Below are positions 1-9,379 of a stretch of 64,000 nucleotides of DNA, in pieces (positions within the stretch are counted from its first letter, which is position 1; the number at the start of each line of letters is the position of its first letter). The position numbers were made by a program, and so were the translations under genes. A model generated the notes under the pieces. The model ran no database searches, was not told the origin of the DNA, and was given only the letters and a program-made list of their open reading frames with translations. Source of the stretch: Bacteroidota bacterium. Its GTDB lineage: Bacteria > Bacteroidota > Bacteroidia > Bacteroidales > GCA-2711565. The stretch spans positions 1 to 64,000 of the forward strand of contig JAHIVC010000101.1 of the NCBI GenBank assembly GCA_018816945.1. Reading direction: 5' to 3'.

Positions 1-331
1 AAAAGATAATTCTAAAATTGTTGACAAATTATTCATATGTTGCTTAAAATAGGATTTTTAACACATTGATTGATCTGTATTTTTTTGTTAAAAAAACTAA
101 AAAAAACCTTTTATTTTTATAAATTATATTACTATATTCGCATTTAATCCTATTTATTAGTAGGATGTATTGTTTATATGAATGCAGAAGATAAAACACC
201 TATATATGTAATGCAATACAAGTCAATACATTACATAACTCTTAGGCTTTTAAACCAGAAAAAATATACTTAAATATTAACCATTTAAATCTTTAAAATA
301 ATAATACATACATAATAAAAAGCGATCTCAT
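1..331. other. AT-rich upstream region, no gene seen
   Basis: This is very AT-rich sequence with no convincing open reading frame, tRNA or hairpin. It probably holds the promoter of the secreted-protein operon that starts at 332, but I found no clean TAnnTTTG box at a sensible distance. Confidence 0.5.
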
Positions 332-766
332 ATGAAAAATTTTTACTTTCTAATTGTTTTTACAACCTTAATTCTTTTTTCAGCAAATAGTCTTTTTGCA
401 CAGCAAAGAATAAATACTGAAGATAAGATTATTGAGAGTTGTTTAACCTTTCCACCTTTATTGGAAAAAATTCCAACGATGGTTAAAGAACAAATCATGG
501 AATACTTAATACTTGACCATGGAGTTGAATTTCAATTTTCACCAAACCTTAAAATCGATGGTAAAAGTGTTTCTTTAATTTCCAAAGACCAACTGGTACA
601 AAACAAGCCCTACTTCGATTTTTTTACATTAAACATTGAAGTTGATAAAGTTGTTACAACATATTATTTAACGTACAACCTCGATAATGAAGAACATATA
701 ATTCCAGTGACCATTCATTTTGAAAAAAAAGATTTGGATTGGAAAGTGATTAATTATACCATCTAA
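332..766 (+). CDS. Small secreted hypothetical protein
   Basis: I do not recognise the family. The 144-residue product starts with a clear signal peptide (MKNF, hydrophobic stretch, then FAQQ at about residues 22-25), so the mature protein of about 120 residues should be exported. The remainder is a soluble alpha/beta-looking sequence with no cysteines after about residue 40 and no motif I can name. The stop codon lies 11 bases before the next start, so it is very likely co-transcribed with the large type IX cargo protein and may assist or modify it. That functional link is inference from position only. Confidence 0.75.
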   Translation: MKNFYFLIVFTTLILFSANSLFAQQRINTEDKIIESCLTFPPLLEKIPTMVKEQIMEYLILDHGVEFQFSPNLKIDGKSVSLISKDQLVQNKPYFDFFTLNIEVDKVVTTYYLTYNLDNEEHIIPVTIHFEKKDLDWKVINYTI

Positions 767-777
767 AAAAAAATATC

Positions 778-3700
778 ATGACACAACGAATTATAAACAA
801 AAGTCTTAAGCTAACATTTCTTTTTGCTTTAATCATTTTCACATTCAAAGCAGCAGTGGCTGTAGGTCCACTTCAACATTTTAACAACGGACGAATTAGA
901 ATTGGAAATGGATGGCAGTACTCAATAAATGAGTATGGGAACTTATTACAACCATGGTATTATAACGGGAGTAATTTTACATGGTATAAGCTTACTTACT
1001 CTAGTTATCCTTTAGATATTAGATGGGGAGTTGGTGGTGACGGAACCAGTGAATGGAATACTAATGGAGATATGATAAACAACCCGACCATGGTCAATCA
1101 AGTGATTGACTATAGCGGTTTTACTGTGACAGATGCCGGCACAGGTGCAGGATATGGTACTATTATAACCAGAGGAGACATAACCATAGGAGGGTCAGAG
1201 TTTTTAGCAGAAAATACTTATACTTTATTACAAACAGAAGCTTATATCTCCATAAAAACTAAATTAACAAATAAAAGTGGCGTAAATGCATCAAATGTTA
1301 GGGTTTGGGTAGGTACCCGTGATGATTGGGTTGGGACTGATGATGGCCCAACTAAAGAAAGAGGGAATTTAGTTAATGGTGCATTTGAAATGATATCTAA
1401 TGCTGCTGATCAGGCAAAATCAATTCTAATTTATTCGGGTAACGAAGCTGCTATGTTTTATAGCAATTCTGACAGGGTCCAGACATCGATAAATTGGTGC
1501 TGTAGTTTTACCAATTCTACCAATCAAAATCCGGCCACCAGCCAAATAACCCATGACAATGATGGATCCTATGCTATGTTTGTTAGGCTTAATGACCTGT
1601 CAGCTGAAGAAAGCGATGAATTCACCTGGTATTATGCAGCAGGATCTTTAGCAGAAATAAATGATATAATAGCGGCTGTTGCTGCTGCTGCTACTAATGT
1701 ATCATATACTTCTTTTGATTATAATTACTCGTATCATCAATCAGGAACTGCTTACACTATTGTGGTTCCTGATGGATCAACGGCTCCTACGGCAGAGCAA
1801 ATAAAAGCAGGTGTTGATTATACGGGTGCCACAGTTTTAATAGATACCAGTTATGTTATTACCGAAAATGTTGATACTACAATTTGTTTTACTGGCTTAA
1901 CAATTAATACATGCTACGACATATACACAGTTACTGAATATGGTACTCCAGTTTCTGAGTTTTCGGTAATTAAGAAAACAAATACTTGTACATTAGAAAA
2001 TGATGCACCTGTAGGTTCATTGATCGCTGATCAAACTACTTGTTTTAATACAGCTATAACAGGTCTCGCATTAAACATTACAGATGAATATCCGGGAGAT
2101 GAAACCTTTACTGTTACAGGTACATCTTCTAACACTAATATTGTGGAAAACAGTGGAATAAGCATAACCGGTACCGGTGCCAGTCGATCTATTTCGATTA
2201 CCCCCAAGACAGGTGCAAGTGGAACGTGTACGATAACCATTGGTATAAACGATAGCGAATATAGTCCTGCTCCACCATCCTTAAAAAATGGAGTTATTCA
2301 CCAAACTACAGTAACATTTGATGTAACTGTGCGTAATGATTTCACTCCGGGAGCAATTTTAACTACCGGTGAAGCTATTTGCTATGGAAGCGGCAACCCA
2401 TCCGTAATTGGAAATTCAATTGCTGCCAGTGGTGGTAATGGAACAATAACTTATAAATGGGAATCATCAACTGATGGTTTTGCTACAGCGGGATCAGTAA
2501 TCGGTGGAGCAACAAATGCGACTTATGATCCTCCGGCAGGGTTAACAGAAACCACTTCATATCGTCGTTATGCACACGATGGTGCCTGCAATACTAATTT
2601 TGAAGTTTCAACAGGAACCTGGACAGTAACTGTTCAAGAACCTTTAACGGTAATTGCTCAGAATGTTATCGTTTATTTAGATGCTGCGGGAAATGGTTCA
2701 ACCACTGCCGCATTGGTTAACAATGGATCATTTAGTTGTAATGGAATTGCAACGATGACTCTGAGTAAAACGAATTTTACCTGCTCAGATATTGGAGAAA
2801 ACGTGGTTATTTTAACAGTAACAGACAATAGTGCTTATGTTTTAACAGCAGAAGCAATCGTTAAAGTTGTCGACAATATAATTCCAACAGTACGTACCAG
2901 AAATGTAACAGTAAACCTGGATGGAAATGGAGCTGCTTCAGTTACTGCTGCTATGATAGATAATGGATCTTATGATAATTGCGGAATTGAATCTATTGAA
3001 CTATCAAAAACCAATTTTAATTGTTCAAATATTGGTTTAAACCCAGTAATCCTAACAGTAAGAGATGTAAATGGAAATGTAAACACCAGAACGGCGTTTG
3101 TAACAGTTCGGGACATTACAAATCCTCAACTTACACTGGTTGGGCCAATTGCAATACAGAGGGTAGATGGTCATTATGTAAAATATGATATTCGTCAACT
3201 TGTTGATCTTGTAACCGACAATGCAGATGCATGCTCTGGAAATCTGACTTGGGCTATTACCAAAGCTTCAAGTGATGAGCCTGATGACGCTCGAGGTAAC
3301 GACGACGGCAGTACAGTGAATGATATTGTAATTCCTGGTGACGGGCAGGAAATTGAAGTACGTGCGGAAAGCTCAACCAGAGGAAACGGACGCGTTTACA
3401 CAGTTTATATTGAGGCTGAAGATGCGAGTGGTAATAAAACTGAAAAAAACATGTTAATTACAGTTAATGCCAGAGGAAGATACACTGCAATAGATGATGG
3501 ACCTGCATATTGGGTTTTTTCGGGTGCTGCAAGGGTTCAAGCAAATGCTGCTTTAGCAACCACTATGATGCAAAATACTCCTAATCCATTTAAAAGTACT
3601 ACTACAATTTCTTTTAGTTTAGAAAACAATGAGTATGCTAATCTGGCAATATACAGTATGTCCGGACAACTAATCAAAACATTGGTTTCTGAAGTAAAAC

Positions 3701-3831
3701 AGGCAGGGAATCATACAGTTGTTTGGGAGGCAGATGACAATAAAGGTATACTTGTACCCCCCGGTATGTACATTTATATTTTAAAAACGAAAGAAATACA
3801 GTACTCAAATAAGATCATTTTACTCAAATAA
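778..3831 (+). CDS. Large secreted multidomain protein with type IX sorting domain
   Basis: This 1017-residue protein has an N-terminal signal sequence (about residues 1-28, ending near KAAVAVG). An uncharacterised N-terminal domain spans about residues 30-300. Immunoglobulin-like or fibronectin-like stretches follow, then two tandem HYR-like repeats of about 80 residues starting near residues 623 and 706. Each repeat has a matching cysteine pair (NNGSFSC/FTCSD and DNGSYDNC/FNCSN). The last 85 residues, from NTPNPF near residue 933, form a typical type IX sorting domain ending in NKIILLK. That domain is known to direct proteins through the Bacteroidota type IX system to the surface, where it is normally cleaved. 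Adhesive or structural surface roles are likely. No catalytic motif was seen. Confidence 0.85.
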   Translation: MTQRIINKSLKLTFLFALIIFTFKAAVAVGPLQHFNNGRIRIGNGWQYSINEYGNLLQPWYYNGSNFTWYKLTYSSYPLDIRWGVGGDGTSEWNTNGDMINNPTMVNQVIDYSGFTVTDAGTGAGYGTIITRGDITIGGSEFLAENTYTLLQTEAYISIKTKLTNKSGVNASNVRVWVGTRDDWVGTDDGPTKERGNLVNGAFEMISNAADQAKSILIYSGNEAAMFYSNSDRVQTSINWCCSFTNSTNQNPATSQITHDNDGSYAMFVRLNDLSAEESDEFTWYYAAGSLAEINDIIAAVAAAATNVSYTSFDYNYSYHQSGTAYTIVVPDGSTAPTAEQIKAGVDYTGATVLIDTSYVITENVDTTICFTGLTINTCYDIYTVTEYGTPVSEFSVIKKTNTCTLENDAPVGSLIADQTTCFNTAITGLALNITDEYPGDETFTVTGTSSNTNIVENSGISITGTGASRSISITPKTGASGTCTITIGINDSEYSPAPPSLKNGVIHQTTVTFDVTVRNDFTPGAILTTGEAICYGSGNPSVIGNSIAASGGNGTITYKWESSTDGFATAGSVIGGATNATYDPPAGLTETTSYRRYAHDGACNTNFEVSTGTWTVTVQEPLTVIAQNVIVYLDAAGNGSTTAALVNNGSFSCNGIATMTLSKTNFTCSDIGENVVILTVTDNSAYVLTAEAIVKVVDNIIPTVRTRNVTVNLDGNGAASVTAAMIDNGSYDNCGIESIELSKTNFNCSNIGLNPVILTVRDVNGNVNTRTAFVTVRDITNPQLTLVGPIAIQRVDGHYVKYDIRQLVDLVTDNADACSGNLTWAITKASSDEPDDARGNDDGSTVNDIVIPGDGQEIEVRAESSTRGNGRVYTVYIEAEDASGNKTEKNMLITVNARGRYTAIDDGPAYWVFSGAARVQANAALATTMMQNTPNPFKSTTTISFSLENNEYANLAIYSMSGQLIKTLVSEVKQAGNHTVVWEADDNKGILVPPGMYIYILKTKEIQYSNKIILLK

Positions 3832-3857
3832 AATTTATTTGATTTCTGATTAATCTG

Positions 3858-3896
3858 AGCACCCCATTAAATACCATTAATGGGGTGCTTTTTTTT
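3858..3896 (+). terminator. Rho-independent terminator of the 332-3831 operon
   Basis: A 13-base-pair stem (AGCACCCCATTAA against TTAATGGGGTGCT) with a short loop is followed by eight T. It lies 27 bases after the stop codon. Confidence 0.93.
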
Positions 3897-4066
3897 GAAC
3901 CACATTAATGTAATTTACAAGTTTAAATAATACTGCTAAAGATTGTTTAATAATTGTTATTGCACTTTAAAATCTATCTATTGAAGCAACAAGACCTATG
4001 GGATTTTTAGAAGTTCTATGAGATGACCTTTCTCCGAACTTGCCGGGGAGGCTCATAATTGAACTC

Positions 4067-4120
4067 TGGTGGGGCTTACGGGATTCGAACCTGTGACCTA
4101 CCCGACTTGCAGTCGGGACG
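4067..4120 (-). pseudogene. tRNA-Cys(GCA)-like 3' fragment
   Basis: On the minus strand one reads the anticodon stem-loop CCCGA-CTGCAAG-TCGGG (anticodon GCA, cysteine), a variable loop, a T arm with GGTTCGAATCC, the acceptor 3' strand AAGCCCC and then ACCA. The matching 5' acceptor strand and the D arm are absent from the sequence upstream, so it cannot fold as a complete tRNA. The encoded CCA differs from the intact tRNAs in this window, which do not encode it, suggesting a different source. Such 3' ends are often left behind by integrated elements; that origin is inference. Confidence 0.7.
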
Positions 4121-4553
4121 TTCTGATCAAACACTTTCTGATAAAGAATTCTTGTCCTCCATAAATATTAATATAATCTCGTAAAATATATTTGACTCTA
4201 TCAAAAAAAAATGGAGATTGAGGAAAAAAAACCTTTAATAATGTCATAAGTAAAAACAAGTCGCATTAATTTGAAGTTTTCTAAAAATATCATAAATTTC
4301 CCTATGGAATTTTTGAATACTCTGACAGAAGTAAACATGTTAATAAAAAATTACCTTCTCCTAAAATTATTTACAAATAGATCATTTTTAAATTTAAGGG
4401 GTAACTTGGAGGATTTTCAAAATGTATATTGTTTTAGTCGTATTAGTAACAAAATAAATAAGAGCCTACAATTAACCTAATTTACCAGTATCTTATAATA
4501 ATGGTATCAGACGATTAAATAAATGGTTTCACTTGACTTTAATGTCATTTCAA

Positions 4554-4570
4554 TCCCGCAGCAAGCGGGA
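4554..4570. repeat. Small GC-rich palindrome
   Basis: The inverted repeat TCCCGC-agcaa-GCGGGA sits in otherwise very AT-rich DNA. Similar CCCGC/GCGGG or TCCCGA/TCGGGA palindromes occur near 15684, 28567 and 44524-44650. Confidence 0.6.
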
Positions 4571-4875
4571 AAGAAATCTAAAAGAATAAGGGATTCACAT
4601 GAAAAGAGTGTTTTTCAGTTCCTTACCTACTTCTATATGGCAATCAAAAGGCTTATAAATTCTTAATTGAAAATGATTTATTCTTAGGAAGCCAAAAATA
4701 TTAACATTTTTAATATATTTGATTTTCAAGTTGGAAGAAGATAATGCAAACAGATACAATATATAACTCATTCTATTTCTCAAATACTTAAAAGATGTTT
4801 TACGTTATATATCAGCACCTTAAATCATTTTTTAGCATAAGTATAGGATATGACTCCATATAGGTATTAATTATA

Positions 4876-6777
4876 ATGATAAAAACTTTTAGATTGAAAC
4901 AGAAGGATGGAAGTGAATATCAAAATCTGAACGAACCCAAATTTGTTCTGTTTACCAATGTATTCGATATTTCTAAAAATGGCATTATTTTATTTTTCTT
5001 ATGCGCTGTTCCTATTGTTTTATATTATCGAACAATCAATTACGAATTTGTTTGGGATGATATTCATCATTTAATCACCAATCAATATCTTAATCCCGTT
5101 AATTTTGAGAACCTATCCCATTTCTGGAAAGAAGTACATTGGGGATTATATATTCCGGTAAGCTATACTTTATGGGCTTTCATTAAGGAGTTATCTCTTT
5201 TACTTAATCAAACCCCTGATTCCACCCATCTATTTCATCTTGTCAATATCTTATTACATATTATTAATGGATTATTGGTATTTACTTTATTAAGACAATT
5301 TATTAAAAATTCTTGGTATGCATTGATTGGTGCACTCTTCTTTTTATTACATCCCATTCAGATAGAAACCGTTGCTTGGATTTCAGAATTTCGTGGCTTA
5401 CTATCGTTTACTTTCGGGTTTTCAGCCTTGTACCAATACCTAAAAGGGTGTTATTACAAATACAATGATCATGATTTAAAGTTATCCCTACGATATTATA
5501 TTTATGGTTGGTTACTATTTGTTGCTGCATTGTTAAGCAAACCTTCTATGGTGGTTATACTCTTTTTTGCTCCAATTTTAGAATACTATTTATATCACAC
5601 TCCGCTAAAAAAACTACTTATTCGAATTTTACCATATTTATTGCCTGTTTTGGTCATCACTATTGTTACAATGCTAGAACAAGGAAATACTGCAACTCAT
5701 CCTTATCCATTATGGATAAGGCCCTTTGTTTTTAGTGATTCTTTACTTTTCTATTTGAAAAAAATTTTCGTCCCCTTCGATTATGCTGCGTCTTATGGCC
5801 GTACCATGATTTATCTAGAGGGAAAATGGTGGTTTTACTCATCCTGGTTATTGTTGTTAGGGTTAGGTGCACTTATGTATAAGTTTCGAAAGAAATACCA
5901 ATTAATTATCCTAGGTGCAGTTTTATTTGTATTTGGTCTTTTGACGGTATCTGGTTTAATTAGGTTTGATTTTCAGGTATGGTCAAATGTTGCCGACCGT
6001 TATATATATATTTCCATGTTTGGTATGGCACTCATCTTATCCTCTTTTCTGGAACAAATGAGTTTTAATAAAAAATATTTTTTTTTGATATCTTCTATAT
6101 GTTTAGTTGGTCTATCAATGGTTACCTGGCTGCAAATACCTGTTTGGAAAAACGATCTTACATTATGGAGCAACGGTATCAGAATAGTACCTCAAAATTC
6201 TTATTCGTGGAATAATAGAGGCGTGTATTATTTTGGACAGAAACAGTATGATGAAGCACTTATTGATTTTCAAAAATCTATCGAATTAGACTCAAACTTT
6301 TCTCATCCATATTATAACAAGGGTCTTATCTATATTGAACTCAATAAATATGATGAGGCAATTCTTAATTTAAATCTTGCCATCAGCTTTGATCAAAGTA
6401 ATGATAAAGATTTTTTTATCAAAAGAGCCGAAACTTATATTCAACTAAAGAGATACGAAAATGCTATTCAGGATTATAATCGTGTAATTGTGATGGGAGG
6501 AGGAAATACAGTTTTATACAACCATTTAGGTTTCACAAATTTAATGGCAGGGAGCTACGATTCTGCTATAATGAACTTTAATAAGAGTATTCTTTTAGAT
6601 CCAAAAAATGAAAGTGCTTATTATAATAGGGGTATTGCTTATACGAATTTGAAAAAATATGATTTAGCTATTCAAGACTATGAAAAGGCTATTCAATTAA
6701 ACCCACGATATGAAAAGGCTATCAGTGCCTTAGAGATGGTTTCCAAAATTAAACTCAATACTCAGACTGAGAAGTAA
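4876..6777 (+). CDS. Membrane GT-C-like protein with C-terminal TPR repeats (TMTC/PMT-like)
   Basis: The 633-residue protein has a polytopic membrane domain (about residues 35-430, roughly ten hydrophobic segments) and then about five tetratricopeptide repeats (about residues 441-625, with repeated YDEAL/YxxAI patterns). In the first extracytoplasmic loop, FVWDDIHHLITN resembles the WDD acidic motif of GT-C glycosyltransferases. The stretch HPIQIETVAWISEFRGLLS matches the pattern of TMTC-type and related proteins. A lipid-linked sugar transferase acting on exported proteins or glycans is plausible. The gene is monocistronic, with AT-rich DNA before it and a hairpin after it. The substrate cannot be inferred. 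Confidence 0.75.
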   Translation: MIKTFRLKQKDGSEYQNLNEPKFVLFTNVFDISKNGIILFFLCAVPIVLYYRTINYEFVWDDIHHLITNQYLNPVNFENLSHFWKEVHWGLYIPVSYTLWAFIKELSLLLNQTPDSTHLFHLVNILLHIINGLLVFTLLRQFIKNSWYALIGALFFLLHPIQIETVAWISEFRGLLSFTFGFSALYQYLKGCYYKYNDHDLKLSLRYYIYGWLLFVAALLSKPSMVVILFFAPILEYYLYHTPLKKLLIRILPYLLPVLVITIVTMLEQGNTATHPYPLWIRPFVFSDSLLFYLKKIFVPFDYAASYGRTMIYLEGKWWFYSSWLLLLGLGALMYKFRKKYQLIILGAVLFVFGLLTVSGLIRFDFQVWSNVADRYIYISMFGMALILSSFLEQMSFNKKYFFLISSICLVGLSMVTWLQIPVWKNDLTLWSNGIRIVPQNSYSWNNRGVYYFGQKQYDEALIDFQKSIELDSNFSHPYYNKGLIYIELNKYDEAILNLNLAISFDQSNDKDFFIKRAETYIQLKRYENAIQDYNRVIVMGGGNTVLYNHLGFTNLMAGSYDSAIMNFNKSILLDPKNESAYYNRGIAYTNLKKYDLAIQDYEKAIQLNPRYEKAISALEMVSKIKLNTQTEK

Positions 6778-6787
6778 TTTATGTAAA

Positions 6788-6836
6788 ACCTGATCAGGAA
6801 ATTATCAATAATATTTTTAAATATTATTGATTCAGG
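6788..6836. terminator. AT-rich hairpin between convergent genes
   Basis: A perfect 13-base-pair inverted repeat (6804-6816 with 6819-6831) is flanked by CCTGA and TCAGG, which can extend the stem. It lies between a plus-strand gene ending at 6777 and a minus-strand gene ending at 6938, so it probably ends transcription from one or both sides. No long T tail is present. Confidence 0.5.
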
Positions 6837-6937
6837 CTGGCACAATCTCTTATCTTAGATGGTGAATACTGAGTTATCTAAACTCTAATGCGGGTTTTAA
6901 CGCTGTAAAAAGCCATCAAAAAATGTTATATTACATA

Positions 6938-8407
6938 CTATATTCTTGAAAAACGTTTAATAAAAAGTTTGAAAAGTAAACTAGCCAAAAGTAGTGGAAT
7001 GTTTAATATGAGGAATATATGAATGTTTTTCAAATAAGGGAATTCACCAAAATGAAAAGCTCTCCCAAAATAATGGTTACATATATATACTTCTCTGATA
7101 AAACTCAATATTATAATGACAACTACGATAGTAAACCAGATGATTTTTCTTTTTTGAGGTAAATAACTAATCCAATTCAGGAAAAATATAAATGGCATAA
7201 AAAGCAGCATATGAACCGTAAAAATGTGTCTCACAAGAGTTGTGACATGAAAAGATGCGATAAGCACAGAGATAATAATCAGTGATAAGAATAATAGAGA
7301 TTCCTTTTTATGGTGTTTAAAGAATGGAATAAAACCCAAAATTGAAAAAATGAATACCGGATTTGAAACCAAAAGACCCGGGGTATTATTTTCTGTTCCC
7401 AACGACCAATTTATATATGAATGGATGTTATTAAAACTTGTAAATAAATTATCAATCCCACTAAAAAAATTGCCGGATAGAGAGGTGAAAAATGATAATT
7501 CTTCTTTGAAGAAAGGGTTGTACTTATTGCTTTTCAATATAAGTTCGCCAAACGCTGAATAATTATAGAAAAGCAACAGACCAATAAATAAGCCCATTAT
7601 AAAGCTGCAAATTATTACCATTTTTATGGTAGACTTGAAGTTTTTAAAGATAGCGTATTGATTTATAGTTATCACATAAAAAAAGAGAGGTATAAAAAAT
7701 AGTATATTTTGCAATTCTACAATTGTAGCATACCCTAACACAGCCGAAATCGCGTAAAGGTATAATTTCCAATGCTTTGAATTTTTGCTGAATAAAGCCA
7801 AGGTTACTGCCAGTGTTACGCTCATCATTGAAGGAGCATGCGAAAACAAGTGGATACTTTCAAGGTGGTTTAGGGTGGCAATACCTGCGATAATCATAAC
7901 AATCAGACAGGTCCAAAATCTAAATAAAAATATTTTAAAACATATTAAAAAGAGCAGAAGCAATCCAATCACTCCACATATGTTGGGTAATAGGGTTGAT
8001 GTAATGATATCGAAATTAGGGTTATTGGCTAATTTTTCAGGAATGATTAATTTGATAAAATCTGCATAAGCGAGAAATGGAATTATGCTGAATGCATTTC
8101 CAGGCAATCTATCAGAGTATAGTTTCCCATCTTTAACGGCATAGTCTGGCGGGAAAATTAATACCATCCAATATTTTTCAACTGATAATTGATGATCATG
8201 GTAGATAGAACTAGCCAAAGCCATATGTCCGCTATCATTGCTTGAATTAATACCGGAAGAGCTGATGAAATAATAAAAATACAGCAAGAAAAGAACCAAA
8301 ATAAGTATCCATTTTTGCGGATTGGTTAAACTTGCTCCCTTAATATTATAACTTTTACTAAGAATATTTTGTTGCTGATCAACTTTAGTAATTTTCATTG
8401 ATCTCAT
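6938..8407 (-). CDS. Polytopic membrane protein, probable GT-C family glycosyltransferase
   Basis: The 489-residue protein has about ten to twelve hydrophobic segments after a charged cytoplasmic N terminus of about 25 residues. In the first large loop, NSSNDSGHMALASSIYHD is followed by GKLYSDRLPGNAFSIIPFL. This resembles the arrangement in PMT/GT39-like proteins, where an acidic residue in loop 1 is followed by a YSDRxPG motif. It is likely to move a sugar from a polyprenyl carrier in the periplasm. The start may be codon 4 (position 8398) rather than 8407. It is convergent with the other GT-C-like gene. Family assignment rests on motif appearance only. Confidence 0.6.
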   Translation of the reverse strand: MRSMKITKVDQQQNILSKSYNIKGASLTNPQKWILILVLFLLYFYYFISSSGINSSNDSGHMALASSIYHDHQLSVEKYWMVLIFPPDYAVKDGKLYSDRLPGNAFSIIPFLAYADFIKLIIPEKLANNPNFDIITSTLLPNICGVIGLLLLFLICFKIFLFRFWTCLIVMIIAGIATLNHLESIHLFSHAPSMMSVTLAVTLALFSKNSKHWKLYLYAISAVLGYATIVELQNILFFIPLFFYVITINQYAIFKNFKSTIKMVIICSFIMGLFIGLLLFYNYSAFGELILKSNKYNPFFKEELSFFTSLSGNFFSGIDNLFTSFNNIHSYINWSLGTENNTPGLLVSNPVFIFSILGFIPFFKHHKKESLLFLSLIIISVLIASFHVTTLVRHIFTVHMLLFMPFIFFLNWISYLPQKRKIIWFTIVVVIIILSFIREVYICNHYFGRAFHFGEFPYLKNIHIFLILNIPLLLASLLFKLFIKRFSRI

Positions 8408-8798
8408 ATTTGATTTTTACCTTTAAAACCTACATGTTTTATTAAATTATTTGCAAAAACTCGATAATCCTACTTAAAATTTTATCTCTATATTAAGAAT
8501 ATCTTGTAACTACAAATATAACAGAATGCTTCTGATTCAATTTAGTCAAGATATTTATTGATAACCCATCTATCATTTTATAAATATTTCTATTCCATAT
8601 TCTGTAAAATTAAATATTCAAATAAATATAAGGCTTTTAAATGTAAAAAAATTTAACTTCTACAAAATTGCAATTTGATCAATATCAAAAAGTTACTATT
8701 CCGGAAAATATTCTTTAGCTTTTCTATATAAAAATTATCGGTTCGGCGCGCTTCTTACTGCCATTTTTTAAGTGATATAACGGAGATATAAACTTCGG
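8408..8798. other. Intergenic region, nothing recognised
   Basis: AT-rich DNA between the divergent membrane-protein gene and tRNA-Val. No protein-coding frame, hairpin or clear promoter box was identified. Confidence 0.5.
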
Positions 8799-8873
8799 TG
8801 GGTCGTACGGGATTCGAACCTGTGACCTCATGCCTGTCAAGCATGCGCTCTAAACCAACTGAGCTAACGACCC
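8799..8873 (-). tRNA. tRNA-Val(GAC)
   Basis: The minus strand gives a full cloverleaf: acceptor GGGTCGT/ACGACCC, D arm GCTC/GAGC, anticodon stem CATGC/GCATG with loop TTGACAG (anticodon GAC, valine), T arm ACAGG-TTCGAAT-CCCGT and discriminator A. CCA is not encoded. Confidence 0.93.
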
Positions 8874-8890
8874 TAAGGATTTATGAATTC

Positions 8891-8962
8891 AGGATCTCCC
8901 TGCTTAAAATCGGGACGCTCTAAACCCTGCCTGCGGCAGGCAGGCAACTGAGCTAACGACCC
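8891..8962 (-). pseudogene. Degenerate tRNA-Val-like copy with an inserted palindrome
   Basis: Reading the minus strand from 8962, the 5' half repeats the neighbouring tRNA-Val exactly (GGGTCGTTAGCTCAGTT, then GGTTTAGAGCG) except for about 19 extra bases in the D loop that form a GC-rich palindrome. The anticodon region and 3' half no longer match the tRNA and cannot form a cloverleaf. It looks like a partial duplication of the adjacent tRNA that then received a small palindromic element. Confidence 0.75.
8926..8944. repeat. Palindromic mini-element inserted in tRNA remnant
   Basis: CCTGCCTGC-G-GCAGGCAGG is a perfect 9+1+9 palindrome. Comparison with the intact tRNA-Val D loop places the insertion between GG and TT, with the flanking tRNA sequence unchanged. 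Confidence 0.8.
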
Positions 8963-9019
8963 AAAATCTGCGCAAAAATATAAAACTTTCAATTAATTTT
9001 TATCATTTTATATAATGTA

Positions 9020-9051
9020 TTTGCTTAATTTAAAACTAATATCTATTTTTG
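9020..9051 (+). promoter_or_regulatory. Bacteroidota promoter of rpsU
   Basis: TTTG (9020-9023), 20 bases, then TATTTTTG (9044-9051) fits the Bacteroidota consensus TTTG-N19/21-TAnnTTTG. The expected start point is near 9056, about 37 bases before rpsU. Confidence 0.8.
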
Positions 9052-9092
9052 CACTCCCTAAAAAAATTAATTTTAAAAGAAAGAGGTAAAAA

Positions 9093-9287
9093 ATGATTAT
9101 TATTCCTGTAAAAGAAGGCGAAAATATTGACAGGGTTTTAAAAAAATACAAACGTAAATTTGAAAAAACCGGTGTTGTTAAAGAATTACGTGAAAGACAA
9201 AAATTCACTAAGCCATCAATTGTAAATAGAGAGCAACGATTAAAAGCGATTTATATTCAACAACTTAGGCAAAACGAGGAAGGATAA
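9093..9287 (+). CDS. rpsU: 30S ribosomal protein bS21
   Basis: The 64-residue basic protein starts MIIIPVKEGENIDRVLKK and has the arginine- and lysine-rich body and the SIVNREQRLKAIY tail typical of Bacteroidota bS21. It binds the small subunit near the anti-Shine-Dalgarno region of 16S rRNA and assists initiation. A purine-rich AAAGAGGT precedes the ATG. A consensus promoter lies just upstream, and a separate promoter serves the next gene. Confidence 0.95.
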   Translation: MIIIPVKEGENIDRVLKKYKRKFEKTGVVKELRERQKFTKPSIVNREQRLKAIYIQQLRQNEEG

Positions 9288-9319
9288 TCCTTCGGATCAA
9301 GAATAAAATAAAAGAAATA

Positions 9320-9350
9320 TTTGTTTCAGGTTGTTTATGTTGTAACTTTG
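9320..9350 (+). promoter_or_regulatory. Bacteroidota promoter of the xerC-like gene
   Basis: TTTG (9320-9323), 19 bases, then TAACTTTG (9343-9350) is an exact consensus match. The expected start point is near 9355, about 25 bases before the TTG start at 9380. A weak hairpin GAAAC/GTTTC with a T run (9350-9369) overlaps the start point. Confidence 0.75.
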
Positions 9351-9379
9351 AAACAGATGTTTCTTTTTTATTTTAAGTA

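Larger units (their letters stand above)
3897..4875. other. Long intergenic region without a convincing gene
   Basis: About 980 bases hold a 3'-half tRNA remnant (4067-4120) and one small palindrome (4554-4570). The only open frames are of about 60-70 codons, lack protein-like composition and begin at weak starts, so I call none. This looks like a decayed or rearranged spacer. Confidence 0.6.

Noticed and set aside
4067-4120. Functional tRNA-Cys
   Set aside because: No 5' acceptor strand or D arm is present in the adjoining sequence.
4271-4783. Two open frames of 62-69 codons in the 4-kb spacer
   Set aside because: No protein-like composition, weak starts, no neighbours or motifs; they look like chance frames in AT-rich DNA.
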